Shown: one piece after another, positions 21,978-30,511 of the stretch
Position numbering within the stretch: the stretch's first letter is position 1
Layout of the letters: each line of letters starts with the position of its first letter
Source: a virus
Direction: 5' to 3' (one strand)
DNA length: 34,846 bases
Virus record (IMG/VR): IMGVR_UViG_3300032284_000952
Span: 1-34,846 of that record
Made by a program: the position numbers and the translations under genes
The notes under the pieces: generated by a model
Database searches by the model: none
Told to the model about the DNA's origin: nothing
The model's input: only the letters and a program-made list of their open reading frames with translations

Positions 21978-22712
21978 TTAGAAAGGTATAATTAATGCGT
22001 TATTGGGTACACTATCTGTTATAACGATACGACCAGCAGAATCACCTTTTGATGGTGACTTGCCATACACTTTAGGTGTACCCGTTGTATCTTTTGCATC
22101 GGGATCGAATCGTTGGTCTTCTCGTCTTGCTCTTAATCTAAAATACAAGTCATGTGTTGATGCGAATGTTACTGAATCGGTTAATGTGCCATTAAAATTG
22201 ACTTGATTTGTTTTTGCATCATATGGTGCTTTTACATCCATAGGACCAATATACATGTAGTCAATAGGTCCACCCATAGCCGCATTGCCAATAACTATTT
22301 TTTTCTTTTTTGCTGGAGTAATTTTACCATATACATCAGGAACTTTATCACCCGCATTTAATCCTGTTGTGTTAGTTAAATAATCATAAACTGCTTCCAT
22401 ATATTTTTTACCAATACCAGGAACAACTAATTCAAGACCTCTCAAACCACCACCTGCAAGAGTTGGTGCAGATTCACCTTTTAATGATAAATTAAGTGTA
22501 TCTGTTTTGTTTCCTTTTTTTATTGTCAATACAACATCAGTATAGGGTTCTGAACCAGTCGCTTGTCTACCTGTATATTTTGAGGCTTTAATAACACCAG
22601 TGATGGTATCACCCGCAACAAGAGTTACAGGATTACCTTTATTCTTTTTCACCGCATCATTAACAGATTTAATGAATCCTCTTTCTTGTCGCTCTTGGTC
22701 TACTCCAGCCAT
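21978..22712 (-). CDS. Conserved T4-like phage protein, unknown function
   Basis: A 244-aa mixed alpha/beta protein. MAGVDQERQERGFIKSVNDAV is the start; GESAPTLAGGGLRGLELVVPG (two parts, GESAPTLAGGG and LRGLELVVPG) follows near 78-98, AAMGGPIDYMYIGPMDV near 145, and the end carries RLRARREDQRFDPDAKD and SPSKGDSAGRIVITDSVP. I recall this family as an uncharacterised marine T4-like protein found beside DUF6267-type genes. The basic, Arg-rich C-terminal half fits nucleic-acid binding. AGGA is seven bases before ATG 22712, and a late-promoter-like box precedes it. No function is assigned. Confidence 0.75.
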   Translation of the reverse strand: MAGVDQERQERGFIKSVNDAVKKNKGNPVTLVAGDTITGVIKASKYTGRQATGSEPYTDVVLTIKKGNKTDTLNLSLKGESAPTLAGGGLRGLELVVPGIGKKYMEAVYDYLTNTTGLNAGDKVPDVYGKITPAKKKKIVIGNAAMGGPIDYMYIGPMDVKAPYDAKTNQVNFNGTLTDSVTFASTHDLYFRLRARREDQRFDPDAKDTTGTPKVYGKSPSKGDSAGRIVITDSVPNNALIIPF

Positions 22713-22732
22713 GATATTCCTTTAAATGAAAG

Positions 22733-22740
22733 TATTTATT
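22733..22740 (-). promoter_or_regulatory. Putative late promoter box AATAAATA
   Basis: AATAAATA on the minus strand overlaps the TAA stop of the helicase gene and lies about 20 bases before the start at 22712. It is one base off T4 late TATAAATA. A short leader of roughly ten bases would carry the AGGA ribosome site. Confidence 0.35.
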
Positions 22741-24127
22741 CAACTTTCAATCCTTCAAAAGAACGTTTACGCTGTTCAAACTTCTCTTTCTTAACAGGGT
22801 CAACAACATTACCAGAATCAGCAATTCCATTTTGTGCAGATTGTTCTACATCATATAATCGCATTTTAGAACGGTCAACACCAAGAACAAATCGTTTATA
22901 TGTTGATGGATCAGAATAACGATTCTTCAATTGCTTAACCATAATTTGACCAAGTGCATCCAGTTCTTCACTAGAGATAAGTGCAAACATCAAATCGGCA
23001 GTTGCTGGAAGACCAAATGATTCGCTTGTATCTTCTAATCCTGGGTCTGAACTTGTGAATCCACTTCTCGTAGTCTGAGTTGCAGATACAATAGGAACAG
23101 AGAATTCAACAGCCAATCCTCGTAACTCCTCAGCGATTGCTTTAACATAGGTATAGGAATTAACATTTGCACCAGCCTTGATGCGAGAACTACAACAAAT
23201 GTTAAGATAGTCAATGAATATAATATCAGGTACAAAATTGCGTTTAAGATGTAGTTCATTTAATAGTGTTCTAAAGTGTAATGATGATGCAGATGCAGTT
23301 GGATATTCTTTGATAATCAATTTGCCTGTAGTCATACTACGAATCTTTTCAACTTTCTTATCGTACATATCCTTTGGTAACTCAGTAAGTTGGTCGATAG
23401 GAGTGTTCAATAGGTTTGCATCGATTCGTTCTGCAATTCGTTCTTCAGCCATTTCTAGTGTAATATATAACACATTTTTACCTTGTGTCATAGCACCAGC
23501 CGCAACGTGACACATGAACAATGATTTACCAACACCGGTACCTGCTAGTGCAATGTTTAATGTCTTTTGTGGTAGACCACCTTTAGTAATTTTATTGAAA
23601 TAATCTAAATCAAATGGAAGTTTTTCTTCTTTCCTATGATAGAACTCATACCGCTCATCAGAGTTTTCTAGATAATCATGTCCAATGTTTGTATCGAAAC
23701 CTACTGCAAGGGCATCCGATAATATCTTGGGTATCGCACCTTTGTCGTTTGATTTGTCTTTTCCGTCCAGAATAGAAATAGACCCCAATACTGCATTGTA
23801 AATGGCCTTCTCTTGGCAGAACTTTTCTGACTTGTCAATAAGCCATTGAATCTGGGATTTTTCTTCCTTAGTTGCTCTAATTTCTTCAAGATACTCGGAA
23901 CACTTCTGAACTTCATCATTCGAGAGATTACGCCTCTCTTTGACGGCCAATTCAATCGCTTCAATCGTTGGTGAGTTATTGTAAGTTTGTGTGAATGATG
24001 CAATCTCATCAAAAAGTGTTCTTTCGATTCTATCTGAAAAATACTCTGACTTTAAGAATGGTATAACTTTACGCAAATACTCATCATCAAATACTAGGGT
24101 TCGTAATATCGTCTGTTCTAGTTTCAT
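22736..24127 (-). CDS. 41: Replicative DNA helicase, T4 gp41-like (DnaB family)
   Basis: A hexameric 5'-3' helicase that unwinds the fork and recruits the primase encoded at 2568-3569. The N-terminal domain (about 1-150) is a DnaB-type helical region. The RecA-like core has Walker A ALAGTGVGKSLFM (GTGVGKS about 196-202) and Walker B PDIIFIDYLNIC, and RSGFTSSDPGLEDTSESFGLPATADL (in two parts, RSGFTSSDPG and LEDTSESFGLPATADL) follows. An ATG codon at 24127 with AGGA eight bases before it is preferred over the TTG codon just upstream. The length of 463 aa agrees with T4 gp41 (about 475). It overlaps the upstream gene by 41 bases. Confidence 0.93.
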   Translation of the reverse strand: MKLEQTILRTLVFDDEYLRKVIPFLKSEYFSDRIERTLFDEIASFTQTYNNSPTIEAIELAVKERRNLSNDEVQKCSEYLEEIRATKEEKSQIQWLIDKSEKFCQEKAIYNAVLGSISILDGKDKSNDKGAIPKILSDALAVGFDTNIGHDYLENSDERYEFYHRKEEKLPFDLDYFNKITKGGLPQKTLNIALAGTGVGKSLFMCHVAAGAMTQGKNVLYITLEMAEERIAERIDANLLNTPIDQLTELPKDMYDKKVEKIRSMTTGKLIIKEYPTASASSLHFRTLLNELHLKRNFVPDIIFIDYLNICCSSRIKAGANVNSYTYVKAIAEELRGLAVEFSVPIVSATQTTRSGFTSSDPGLEDTSESFGLPATADLMFALISSEELDALGQIMVKQLKNRYSDPSTYKRFVLGVDRSKMRLYDVEQSAQNGIADSGNVVDPVKKEKFEQRKRSFEGLKVE

Positions 24128-24407
24128 CAATAATTTCCTGTTCTAAGTTTCCAGCCATCAATTCAACCAATAAGTCACCGATGTAATTTTTAAAGTCGGC
24201 ATCTTTTTCCAAATTCTTTGGCTTGTCCGTCTTAGATTCTAACACATCATACCCAAATAGTAAATACATCTGTTGGTCTTTTTCTTCAAACTTTACCTTA
24301 CCATATTTGAATACGGTATCTTTGTATTTACCTTCAAGTAATTTAACATGAACATGTTGTGCATCTTCTTTAGGAAAGATGAAACAGTAATCTGTACCTT
24401 CTATCAT
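24087..24407 (-). CDS. Conserved hypothetical protein in the replication operon
   Basis: A 106-aa soluble protein. DYCFIFPKEDAQHVHVKLLEGKYKDTV (in parts) begins as a beta-rich domain, then QMYLLFGYDVLES, and a C-terminal helix FKNYIGDLLVELMAG. I recall similar small genes next to uvsX and gp41 in T4-like cyanophages. GGAG precedes ATG 24407, which overlaps the SGNH hydrolase stop (ATGA), and its 3' end overlaps the helicase gene. The placement suggests a small replication or recombination accessory factor; nothing in the sequence proves it. Confidence 0.8.
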   Translation of the reverse strand: MIEGTDYCFIFPKEDAQHVHVKLLEGKYKDTVFKYGKVKFEEKDQQMYLLFGYDVLESKTDKPKNLEKDADFKNYIGDLLVELMAGNLEQEIIDETRTDDITNPSI

Positions 24408-24799
24408 TTTATTTTCTCCACAATTTCTTTATAACCTGCCGCACTAGGATGTACACCATCTGGTTGTAATTTAGTTATAGGAAGAACTGCATCACCATGT
24501 TCTTCTGCAATTTGTTTTACAATTTCTTGTATCTCTGGTTTGATTGCAGGTAGAATCCAATATACTCTACTACCTTTAACTTTGTTACGAATGATTTCTA
24601 GTTCTTGTCTTGTTTTAACACCTTTATGGTCATTAGAACCTAGACTGATAATAACTGTATTGGCAGTCAAATCATGTTGAAGGTAATCTTTTTTCCATTG
24701 CCAAGAATTCCAACCACCTTTTGCATGAACTTCACAACCATGTTTGAACATGGCTGTGCCTACTGCAATACTATCACCTAGAATCATACAGTCAATCAT
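24404..24799 (-). CDS. Small SGNH-fold hydrolase
   Basis: A 131-aa predicted serine esterase/lipase of the SGNH fold. Block I is GDSIAVG (Ser 10 nucleophile), a Gly is in HAKGGWNSW, block III is ISLGSND (Asn oxyanion), and block V is DGVHPS (catalytic Asp and His). It is unusually short, and no signal peptide is present, so it acts in the cytoplasm or after lysis. It is coupled on both sides (ATGA overlaps) to uvsX and the 106-aa gene, an unexpected place for a hydrolase. The substrate (acyl or acetyl ester, perhaps on a glycan) is unknown. Confidence 0.87.
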   Translation of the reverse strand: MIDCMILGDSIAVGTAMFKHGCEVHAKGGWNSWQWKKDYLQHDLTANTVIISLGSNDHKGVKTRQELEIIRNKVKGSRVYWILPAIKPEIQEIVKQIAEEHGDAVLPITKLQPDGVHPSAAGYKEIVEKIK

Positions 24800-25869
24800 T
24801 CTACACCATTAGTTGTTTCAATTTCAAATGTAGAATCGATATCATCTTGCATGATGTTACCTGTTGCAATACGATATTGACTTTCAACATAATCTTGGAA
24901 AGATTTTTGTTTTAGAATAGGTAACCAAAACTCTTTTGTATCTGTTTCTTTCAAACGATACTTTTTATCTTCCACTTCACCTGTATCTGCATCTACCCGT
25001 GAATACCAACCATTGGATGGTTTGACCACATGTTTGGATTCAAGTGCAATATCAAGTAGACCAGACCACTTACTGATACCACCATCAAAAGATACAGTAA
25101 TTGGTATTTTAGATTTCTCACGAACATAGCGAGATTTTTCAACGTTGATAACAAAGTTATATCCGACAATTTCTGTACCCTCTTTCTCTTGTTGACGACC
25201 AATAATAAAAATATTATCAGCACTATAATATGAACCAGTACCACCACCAACAATATCTTTTGGGAACATACCGATTTCTTTGTATGTGTGATTGACAACA
25301 ATCATTGGAATATCTTTTAATGATAGGTGTGGTGTTACCATACGAAATAAACTTTTAACTTGTTTTGCACGGCTCATATCTGCAACAGATTTTTCTGCTA
25401 GTGCATCTTCAACTTCTTTCTTAGAAGCCAAGTTACCAATTGAATCAATAATGATGATGAGTTTTTCACCACGTTCTAATTGTGTCAATTGTGCCATTAC
25501 ATCGAACTTTAATTGTTCAATATCAGTAAGGGGAGTATGCAAAACACGATTAGTATCAATACCAAAACTATCAAAGTAGGATTGTGGAGTACCAAACTCA
25601 CTATCATAGAATAAAAGCGCCGCATCGGGATATTTGTCCAAATAAGATTTTGCCATCAATAAAGAAAATGCTGTCTTAAAATGCTTGGATGGACCTGCCC
25701 ACATTGTAAGACCTGGTGTAAGACCACCATCTAGTTTACCTGATAATGCAATATTGATTGCAGGTACGGCTGTTGGAATAAAGTCTTTCTGATTGAAGAA
25801 CTTTGATTTAGATAGAATAGCAGAATCTTTGATACTACTATTCTTTTTGATTTTCTCAAGTATGCTCAT
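24796..25869 (-). CDS. uvsX: RecA-like recombinase, UvsX-type
   Basis: It catalyses strand exchange for recombination-dependent replication and repair. The 357-aa protein has a RecA core with Walker A GPSKHFKT (59-66, a variant of G-x-x-x-x-G-K-T seen in UvsX), LLFYDSEFG with the catalytic Glu (near 87-94), and IIIIDSIGNLA as Walker B. The ordered substrate loops include MIVVNHTYKEIG and DIVGGGTGSYYSADN. The C-terminal part FIIGRQQEKEG is typical. AAAGG lies before ATG 25869, which abuts the upstream stop (TAAATG). Length and motifs agree with T4 UvsX (about 390 aa), slightly shorter. Confidence 0.93.
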   Translation of the reverse strand: MSILEKIKKNSSIKDSAILSKSKFFNQKDFIPTAVPAINIALSGKLDGGLTPGLTMWAGPSKHFKTAFSLLMAKSYLDKYPDAALLFYDSEFGTPQSYFDSFGIDTNRVLHTPLTDIEQLKFDVMAQLTQLERGEKLIIIIDSIGNLASKKEVEDALAEKSVADMSRAKQVKSLFRMVTPHLSLKDIPMIVVNHTYKEIGMFPKDIVGGGTGSYYSADNIFIIGRQQEKEGTEIVGYNFVINVEKSRYVREKSKIPITVSFDGGISKWSGLLDIALESKHVVKPSNGWYSRVDADTGEVEDKKYRLKETDTKEFWLPILKQKSFQDYVESQYRIATGNIMQDDIDSTFEIETTNGVE

Positions 25870-26919
25870 TTATTTTCCTTTTTCACGAAATGAATATGGG
25901 TCAGCGTAATCATATTTAGGCTCAAGTGTTGGTGTGATACCAGGAATAGTTTCACCAGTTGCATCATCAATCACTATGAGATTTTCTTTCGAAACATGTA
26001 CCATCTTTTGATTGCTCGGAGTAGGTCTTGTTTCTGGTGCGAGTTCATCTTCAACAATCTTATCTTCCTCAACAATTGTTGGTGTGTCTGTTTGATTGGT
26101 TTCTTCTTCAACAACTTCTTCTGTTGGAGTTGGAATAACTTCTCTTTCCTCGACAATGGGATTCTTCGGTTCTTCATCTTGTTTCAATGATATGTTTGCA
26201 GATATTAATAATAACACAGCCAGTGGGTCAAATACAATCATAATTAACATTATCACCAAACGAACTGCTTTGTCTATAATTTCTCTATCACCAGAACTAT
26301 AAATTAATTCTGCAACATACTTTATCGGACCAAAGTCTGATTCCGCTTTGCGTAATTCATTCGCCAGAGGTGCCCGTGTTTCAGATAATTTACTAATAGT
26401 TTCCTGTTCGGACGAAATCTCAGTATTAAGTCTATTGCGTTCTTTGGCTTGGGACCTGCGTATGGTATTCGCTTTATCCGCACCTTTTTCATCTGAGGAT
26501 CGTACCATGATTTGGTCCACAGCCTCATCCATCTGTTTAAGTGCTTTGCGGTTTGCATCAATATTTTCTTTTGCGGTTTTAATTTTCTCATCATAAATTG
26601 CAACTTTATCTGATAAAGGACCAACATCAGCGGAATGCTCTAAGTGTGCTTTTGACAAATAACCAAAAATGCCCATTGAAGTAATGAGCATTAAAATGGC
26701 TACAGCAGAAGTCAAATAGAGTTTTAATGCAATAGGTGCTGTTTTCCAATTTCGATATAACCATGATGCCGTTACAAGTTTCGAACATTCAAGTACGGAA
26801 CCCATAATGACAATTGGCCAATATGAACCAGGAAAGATAGATGCTAAACCGATTACTGAATAGTAAGCGGCAACACCTGATAATAGGAATGCGTTAAGTA
26901 GTGTGAAATAGGCTATCAT
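25870..26919 (-). CDS. Multi-pass membrane protein with central coiled coil
   Basis: A 349-aa protein. Hydrophobic segments lie near 2-30 (AYFTLLNAFLLSGVAAYYSVIG...), 35-52, 66-88 (LYLTSAVAILMLITSMGIFGYL) and 218-240 (LVIMLIMIVFDPLAVLLLISA). Between the third and fourth, residues 100-200 form a long charged coiled coil (DKVAIYDEKIKTAKENIDANRKALK...). The tail from about 245 is acidic and Pro/Thr/Glu-rich, and the end ADPYSFREKGK is basic. Large membrane coiled-coil proteins of this kind lie beside DNA polymerase in marine T4-like phages, by memory. Overlaps with the upstream polymerase (ATGA) and abutting uvsX show co-translation. A role in anchoring replication to membrane is a guess. Confidence 0.75.
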   Translation of the reverse strand: MIAYFTLLNAFLLSGVAAYYSVIGLASIFPGSYWPIVIMGSVLECSKLVTASWLYRNWKTAPIALKLYLTSAVAILMLITSMGIFGYLSKAHLEHSADVGPLSDKVAIYDEKIKTAKENIDANRKALKQMDEAVDQIMVRSSDEKGADKANTIRRSQAKERNRLNTEISSEQETISKLSETRAPLANELRKAESDFGPIKYVAELIYSSGDREIIDKAVRLVIMLIMIVFDPLAVLLLISANISLKQDEEPKNPIVEEREVIPTPTEEVVEEETNQTDTPTIVEEDKIVEDELAPETRPTPSNQKMVHVSKENLIVIDDATGETIPGITPTLEPKYDYADPYSFREKGK

Positions 26920-29450
26920 AGGTCAAATAAGGATGTAGATTTCTCTACTGTCCAATCCATACATGTTAAAATTACTTTTAAGGGTTCAACAAAAGATTTC
27001 TCAAACTGTGTGTCATAATCAATGTACTTCTCAAGTCCCAACTCTTTTGGTAAACGTACAGGATAAGAAATGACTGATTCTGATTTCAAAGGATTTGGTT
27101 TCTTCAAATAAACGAATTTAATCTTCTCGCCTTCGTTGATAAGAGGATACTTCTTCGTCAAACCTTTCTCTTTCAGATAATAATTATATAGTATGGCACC
27201 TTTGACATGTATTGGTGTACCTTTACGATAAAGTGTTACTTTGTCACTATATTCACCAATACCATTCACACCACGAGGGAATGAAATATCTTCAGGCGTC
27301 AACTTATTGAAATTCATTCTAAAGTCGGCAATAAAGTCATGCATCTGTTCTTCCGTACCATTCATCATGATATCAATTGCTTGGCTCATCTTCTCACGAA
27401 TTGGTGCTGGTGTAGATGACTTGACCATCTCAAGACCCATAACCTTCTTCTGAGGGGTTGCATACTGAACACCTTCATTGTTATAGACATTCAAAATATA
27501 TCGCTTCTTAGCAGTCCATATGCCCTTATCCGCTAAGGCTTCACGTTTCATCTGCATCTTCTGTGCATATGCATGTAGATACGTTGCTAGTTCTTCATAG
27601 GACTTGTCGATATATGGTTGAATCTTGTCTTCACAAACTCTATCCATAAATTCAATGACTTTTGAACCATTCAATTTATCACCATAGACTTTATCAACAA
27701 GAGGACCAAGTTTCAGATAAATCGAATCTGTATCTGATGCAATAACATAGTCATCGTTTGTCTTCAACAACTTGTTCATATAGTCGTTCAACTTAGCCTC
27801 AATCCAACGAATGGATAATTGACCAGCAAGAGTAATTGCGGATGCTTGTCGTACATCAAAGAATCGGAAGAACTGATTACCAAGAGCACCATAAGCAGAG
27901 TTCAAACAGACTTTTTTAGCCAGTTGGAGATTATTGTATCTTGCAATTCGTTTTTCGATTTCATATCTTTTTGTTGAATCATTCTCCAGTTCAAGGTCTT
28001 TTTTGGCTTGAATTGCTTTCTTTTTGTATACTTTACGGTCTTCATACATCTTCTCCATCATCTCAGGCAAGAAGCCTTGTTTGTCGGTACGGAAGAATTG
28101 TCCGTTTGGTGTTAGAGTAACATCATGCAAGTTATCTGTGTTGATATCTTTGTTCAATAACCTATCAACAGTTACACCATTATCAATGATGTCAAACATC
28201 TCTTGATTGTAATCGTGTCGTTCAATCAAAGTTTCAGGACTGATGTTGTACTGCATAATCAAGTGAGGGTACAGACTGTTCAAGTCAAACGATGCAACCC
28301 ACTTGTGCATTCCAATTTGTGGATCCTTAACATACGCACCTTCATACGCTTCATCTTTGCTGTTAGTCGTAGATGGTGGAATGATGATGTTGCTTTCTCT
28401 CAAGTGATTGAAGATTAGAATGTCCCACATGCGAACTTGTGCAAATACATCATCAAAGTTTGTTTTGCTGTCGTATGCCAAAGTCATAGCCAATTCAAAC
28501 AACTTCAACTTCTCATCCAACTTGACAATCAACTCAACGTCTTTGATATTGTATTCAATAAACTTTTGATAGTTCAAACGATACAATGCATGTAGATTAT
28601 CGTATTCATCATATGATAGTTTGTTTTCACCAATCTCAACTGATGCAATATTATCCAGTTTGTATGATTCTTGTGATGCACCACCAGGAGCATACTTGCG
28701 ATACAACTCAATATAGTCAAGCATAGCAACACCATTCATTTCATAAACAGTATGCTCTTTACCCATTAGAACTGCTTTGCGAGTACCAATATAATTCCAT
28801 GGTGAAAGTTTTTTCACATCGTCTTCGCCTAGCAGTCTACGAATACGATTGATGATATATGGGAAGTCAAAGAACTTAATGTTCCACCCACTAATGATAT
28901 CAGGATAATCATCTGACCATGTTTTTAGAAAACGCTTGATTAGTGAAACTTCATCACGGCATTGAATATAGATTTCGTTGCCTTGTGTTTTATATTCACC
29001 ACAACCAAAAACATAAGTTTGACCACCAACATACTTCAAACAAATTGCTGTGATTTCTTCTGATGCTTCTTCAGGATGTGGAAAACCATTCTCTGAACCA
29101 ACTTCAATATCGATGATACCGATTAGAATATTTGATGCATCCCAATCGACTTCAGTTGGATGTTGTTCTGCAATATAAGAATACTCATGGCGAGTATTGC
29201 CATAGATGTCAAAGTTATCTACTGTTTCGTATTGCTTAATAAAATCTCTAGTTTCACGAATGCCACCAGGTTTGATTTCATCAAGCGGTGTGCCATTCAA
29301 TGCTTTGAATTTGGTTGTTGATTTGGTCTTTGCTGGAACATATAGGGTGGGAAAGTACTCAATTCTTTGGCGTACTCTTTTACCGCCAAGTACGCCACGA
29401 TAAAGAATGTAATTACCTGATGTTTGAACATTTGTATAAAAGTTTGTCAT
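26916..29450 (-). CDS. 43: DNA polymerase family B, T4 gp43-like
   Basis: The replicative polymerase with 3'-5' proofreading, 844 aa (T4 gp43 is about 898). Exonuclease motifs: DIE (D114, E116), NIKFFD (D195) and YNIKD (Y300, D304). Polymerase motifs: DLNSLYP (A, D389 to P395), KKVCLNSAYGALGN (B, K513 region) and ASDTDSIYL (C, D573/D575). ATG 29450 overlaps the upstream stop by one base (TAATG). The gene heads the run polymerase, membrane protein, UvsX, SGNH hydrolase, 106-aa protein, helicase. All catalytic residues appear intact. Confidence 0.96.
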   Translation of the reverse strand: MTNFYTNVQTSGNYILYRGVLGGKRVRQRIEYFPTLYVPAKTKSTTKFKALNGTPLDEIKPGGIRETRDFIKQYETVDNFDIYGNTRHEYSYIAEQHPTEVDWDASNILIGIIDIEVGSENGFPHPEEASEEITAICLKYVGGQTYVFGCGEYKTQGNEIYIQCRDEVSLIKRFLKTWSDDYPDIISGWNIKFFDFPYIINRIRRLLGEDDVKKLSPWNYIGTRKAVLMGKEHTVYEMNGVAMLDYIELYRKYAPGGASQESYKLDNIASVEIGENKLSYDEYDNLHALYRLNYQKFIEYNIKDVELIVKLDEKLKLFELAMTLAYDSKTNFDDVFAQVRMWDILIFNHLRESNIIIPPSTTNSKDEAYEGAYVKDPQIGMHKWVASFDLNSLYPHLIMQYNISPETLIERHDYNQEMFDIIDNGVTVDRLLNKDINTDNLHDVTLTPNGQFFRTDKQGFLPEMMEKMYEDRKVYKKKAIQAKKDLELENDSTKRYEIEKRIARYNNLQLAKKVCLNSAYGALGNQFFRFFDVRQASAITLAGQLSIRWIEAKLNDYMNKLLKTNDDYVIASDTDSIYLKLGPLVDKVYGDKLNGSKVIEFMDRVCEDKIQPYIDKSYEELATYLHAYAQKMQMKREALADKGIWTAKKRYILNVYNNEGVQYATPQKKVMGLEMVKSSTPAPIREKMSQAIDIMMNGTEEQMHDFIADFRMNFNKLTPEDISFPRGVNGIGEYSDKVTLYRKGTPIHVKGAILYNYYLKEKGLTKKYPLINEGEKIKFVYLKKPNPLKSESVISYPVRLPKELGLEKYIDYDTQFEKSFVEPLKVILTCMDWTVEKSTSLFDL

Positions 29451-29770
29451 TAGCCTGTGATAATTTGCTTGTTAGGTAGAACAATACCTGAGCCAAAAAT
29501 TTGATTATAGTTATCAATAAAATCTTGTGCAGGTTCATATGAGTATACTATAACTTCAGGCTTAAAGTCAATAGTTGCATCTTTCTTTTGCGGTGCATGT
29601 AATGGAAATGGTGCAAATCCGACATTAGGTGAACCATCTTTACCTCGAACAACTGCTACACCTACAGGATTCTTAATTCGAATAACATTATTGTTGTATG
29701 CGTGTTGTTCATCAAATTCACCTAGAATTTCTTCACCAGTAATCAACTTATAAATCTTAATGTCTGCCAT
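29450..29770 (-). CDS. Conserved small protein, possible Sm-like fold
   Basis: A 106-aa protein. The first 60 residues alternate short strands (DIKIYKLITGEEILGEFDEQ, then NNVIRIKNPVGVAVV), a pattern that resembles small Sm/LSm-like beta barrels in T4-like phages, by memory only. Three residues of a longer start are possible; I chose ATG 29770 with AGGA eight bases before it. It is directly upstream of the DNA polymerase and shares one base with it. Between its start and the tRNA-Gly lie only 20 bases, so it may be transcribed from the promoter that overlaps the tRNA. An RNA-binding regulator of polymerase synthesis is a possible role but is not shown. Confidence 0.7.
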   Translation of the reverse strand: MADIKIYKLITGEEILGEFDEQHAYNNNVIRIKNPVGVAVVRGKDGSPNVGFAPFPLHAPQKKDATIDFKPEVIVYSYEPAQDFIDNYNQIFGSGIVLPNKQIITG

Positions 29771-29790
29771 AATTATCATCCTATAAAGAG

Positions 29791-29866
29791 TGGAGCGAGC
29801 AGGGAGATTCGAACTCCTCTATTCAGGTTTGGAAGACCGGCGTGTAACCGTAAACACTTTGCCCGC
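29791..29866 (-). tRNA. tRNA-Gly(TCC)
   Basis: Acceptor GCGGGCA pairs with TGCTCGC (one G-U), and CCA is encoded. The anticodon loop CTTCCAA gives TCC. The T-loop TTCGAAT is standard. The anticodon stem has one mismatch. It is separated from the main tRNA array by the plus-strand island and stands directly behind its own sigma70-like promoter. Confidence 0.9.
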
Positions 29867-29873
29867 ATAAATA
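29866..29873 (+). promoter_or_regulatory. Putative late promoter box CATAAATA (plus strand)
   Basis: CATAAATA on the plus strand is one base off T4 late TATAAATA and lies 82 bases before the first plus-strand gene. It begins at the 5' nucleotide of the minus-strand tRNA-Gly. It would give the island late expression. Confidence 0.3.
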
Positions 29874-29877
29874 ATAT

Positions 29878-29906
29878 ATCATACTTGATTTCGTCTGAAC
29901 ATGCAA
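29878..29906 (-). promoter_or_regulatory. Sigma70-like promoter for tRNA-Gly and downstream polymerase block
   Basis: On the minus strand TTGCAT (29901-29906) is followed after 17 bases by TATGAT (29878-29883; five of six match TATAAT). The predicted start site lies about four bases before the tRNA-Gly 5' end, so tRNA transcription would begin almost at the mature end. It overlaps the opposite-strand candidate for the plus-strand genes. Confidence 0.45.
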
Positions 29907-29912
29907 TATGTT
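29885..29912 (+). promoter_or_regulatory. Possible sigma70-like promoter for the plus-strand island
   Basis: TTGATT (29885-29890) and TATGTT (29907-29912) are 16 bases apart, each with four of six consensus matches, about 40 bases upstream of ATG 29955. It overlaps the minus-strand promoter, so the two may compete. A late-type box CATAAATA at 29866-29873 on the plus strand is an alternative. Confidence 0.3.
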
Positions 29913-29954
29913 CCTGTTATCTTTGCCATGTTTTAATAACAAAGAGAGGTAAAA

Positions 29955-30494
29955 ATGGCGGAACAAGAAACAAAACCACTATCACGTTCAGAACGTGAAG
30001 CATTAATTAAAGACAAAGCCGGATTGGTTATTGTCATCATGGCTTTATTTATGGCCATTACAACATATTTTTCAAATAATTTTAGTGGCGCAGTATTAAA
30101 AAATACATTGAAGGCTACTGATACTTATGCGTTTTACCAATCTAAGTCTATCAAACAAGCCATTGCAGAAGGTCAACGTGACCAATATATTTCACATGGT
30201 GAAAAAGCAAAGGCTGATATTTTAGAAAAGAAAATTCAAAAATATGAATCCGATCCTGAAAAAGGTGAAGGCAAAAAAGAACTACTTGCTAAAGCACAAG
30301 GCTATGAAAAGGCTCGTGATGAAGCAAGTAAACATAGTCCATGGTTGACTTTTGCTAGTATGATTTTCCAATTGGCTATTGTTTTGTTATCTGCAAGTAT
30401 ATTATCAGTTAATAACAAAATGTATCAGGCTAGCCTTGGCGTTGCTGTTGTAGGCATCGTATTATTGTCACAAGGTATCTGGCTCTGGTTCTAA
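29955..30494 (+). CDS. DUF4337-like membrane protein
   Basis: A 179-aa inner-membrane protein. The first hydrophobic segment is about 23-42 (GLVIVIMALFMAITTYFSNN), and a pair lies at the end: 130-150 (WLTFASMIFQLAIVLLSASIL) and 158-178 (SLGVAVVGIVLLSQGIWLWF). The block TYAFYQSKSIKQ (about 56-67) resembles DUF4337 proteins, which have the same three-segment topology and a helical middle. GAGAGG lies seven bases before the ATG. It is the first gene of the only plus-strand block in the window. The family function is unknown. Confidence 0.8.
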   Translation: MAEQETKPLSRSEREALIKDKAGLVIVIMALFMAITTYFSNNFSGAVLKNTLKATDTYAFYQSKSIKQAIAEGQRDQYISHGEKAKADILEKKIQKYESDPEKGEGKKELLAKAQGYEKARDEASKHSPWLTFASMIFQLAIVLLSASILSVNNKMYQASLGVAVVGIVLLSQGIWLWF

Positions 30495-30511
30495 AATAAT
30501 AAGGATGGGTC

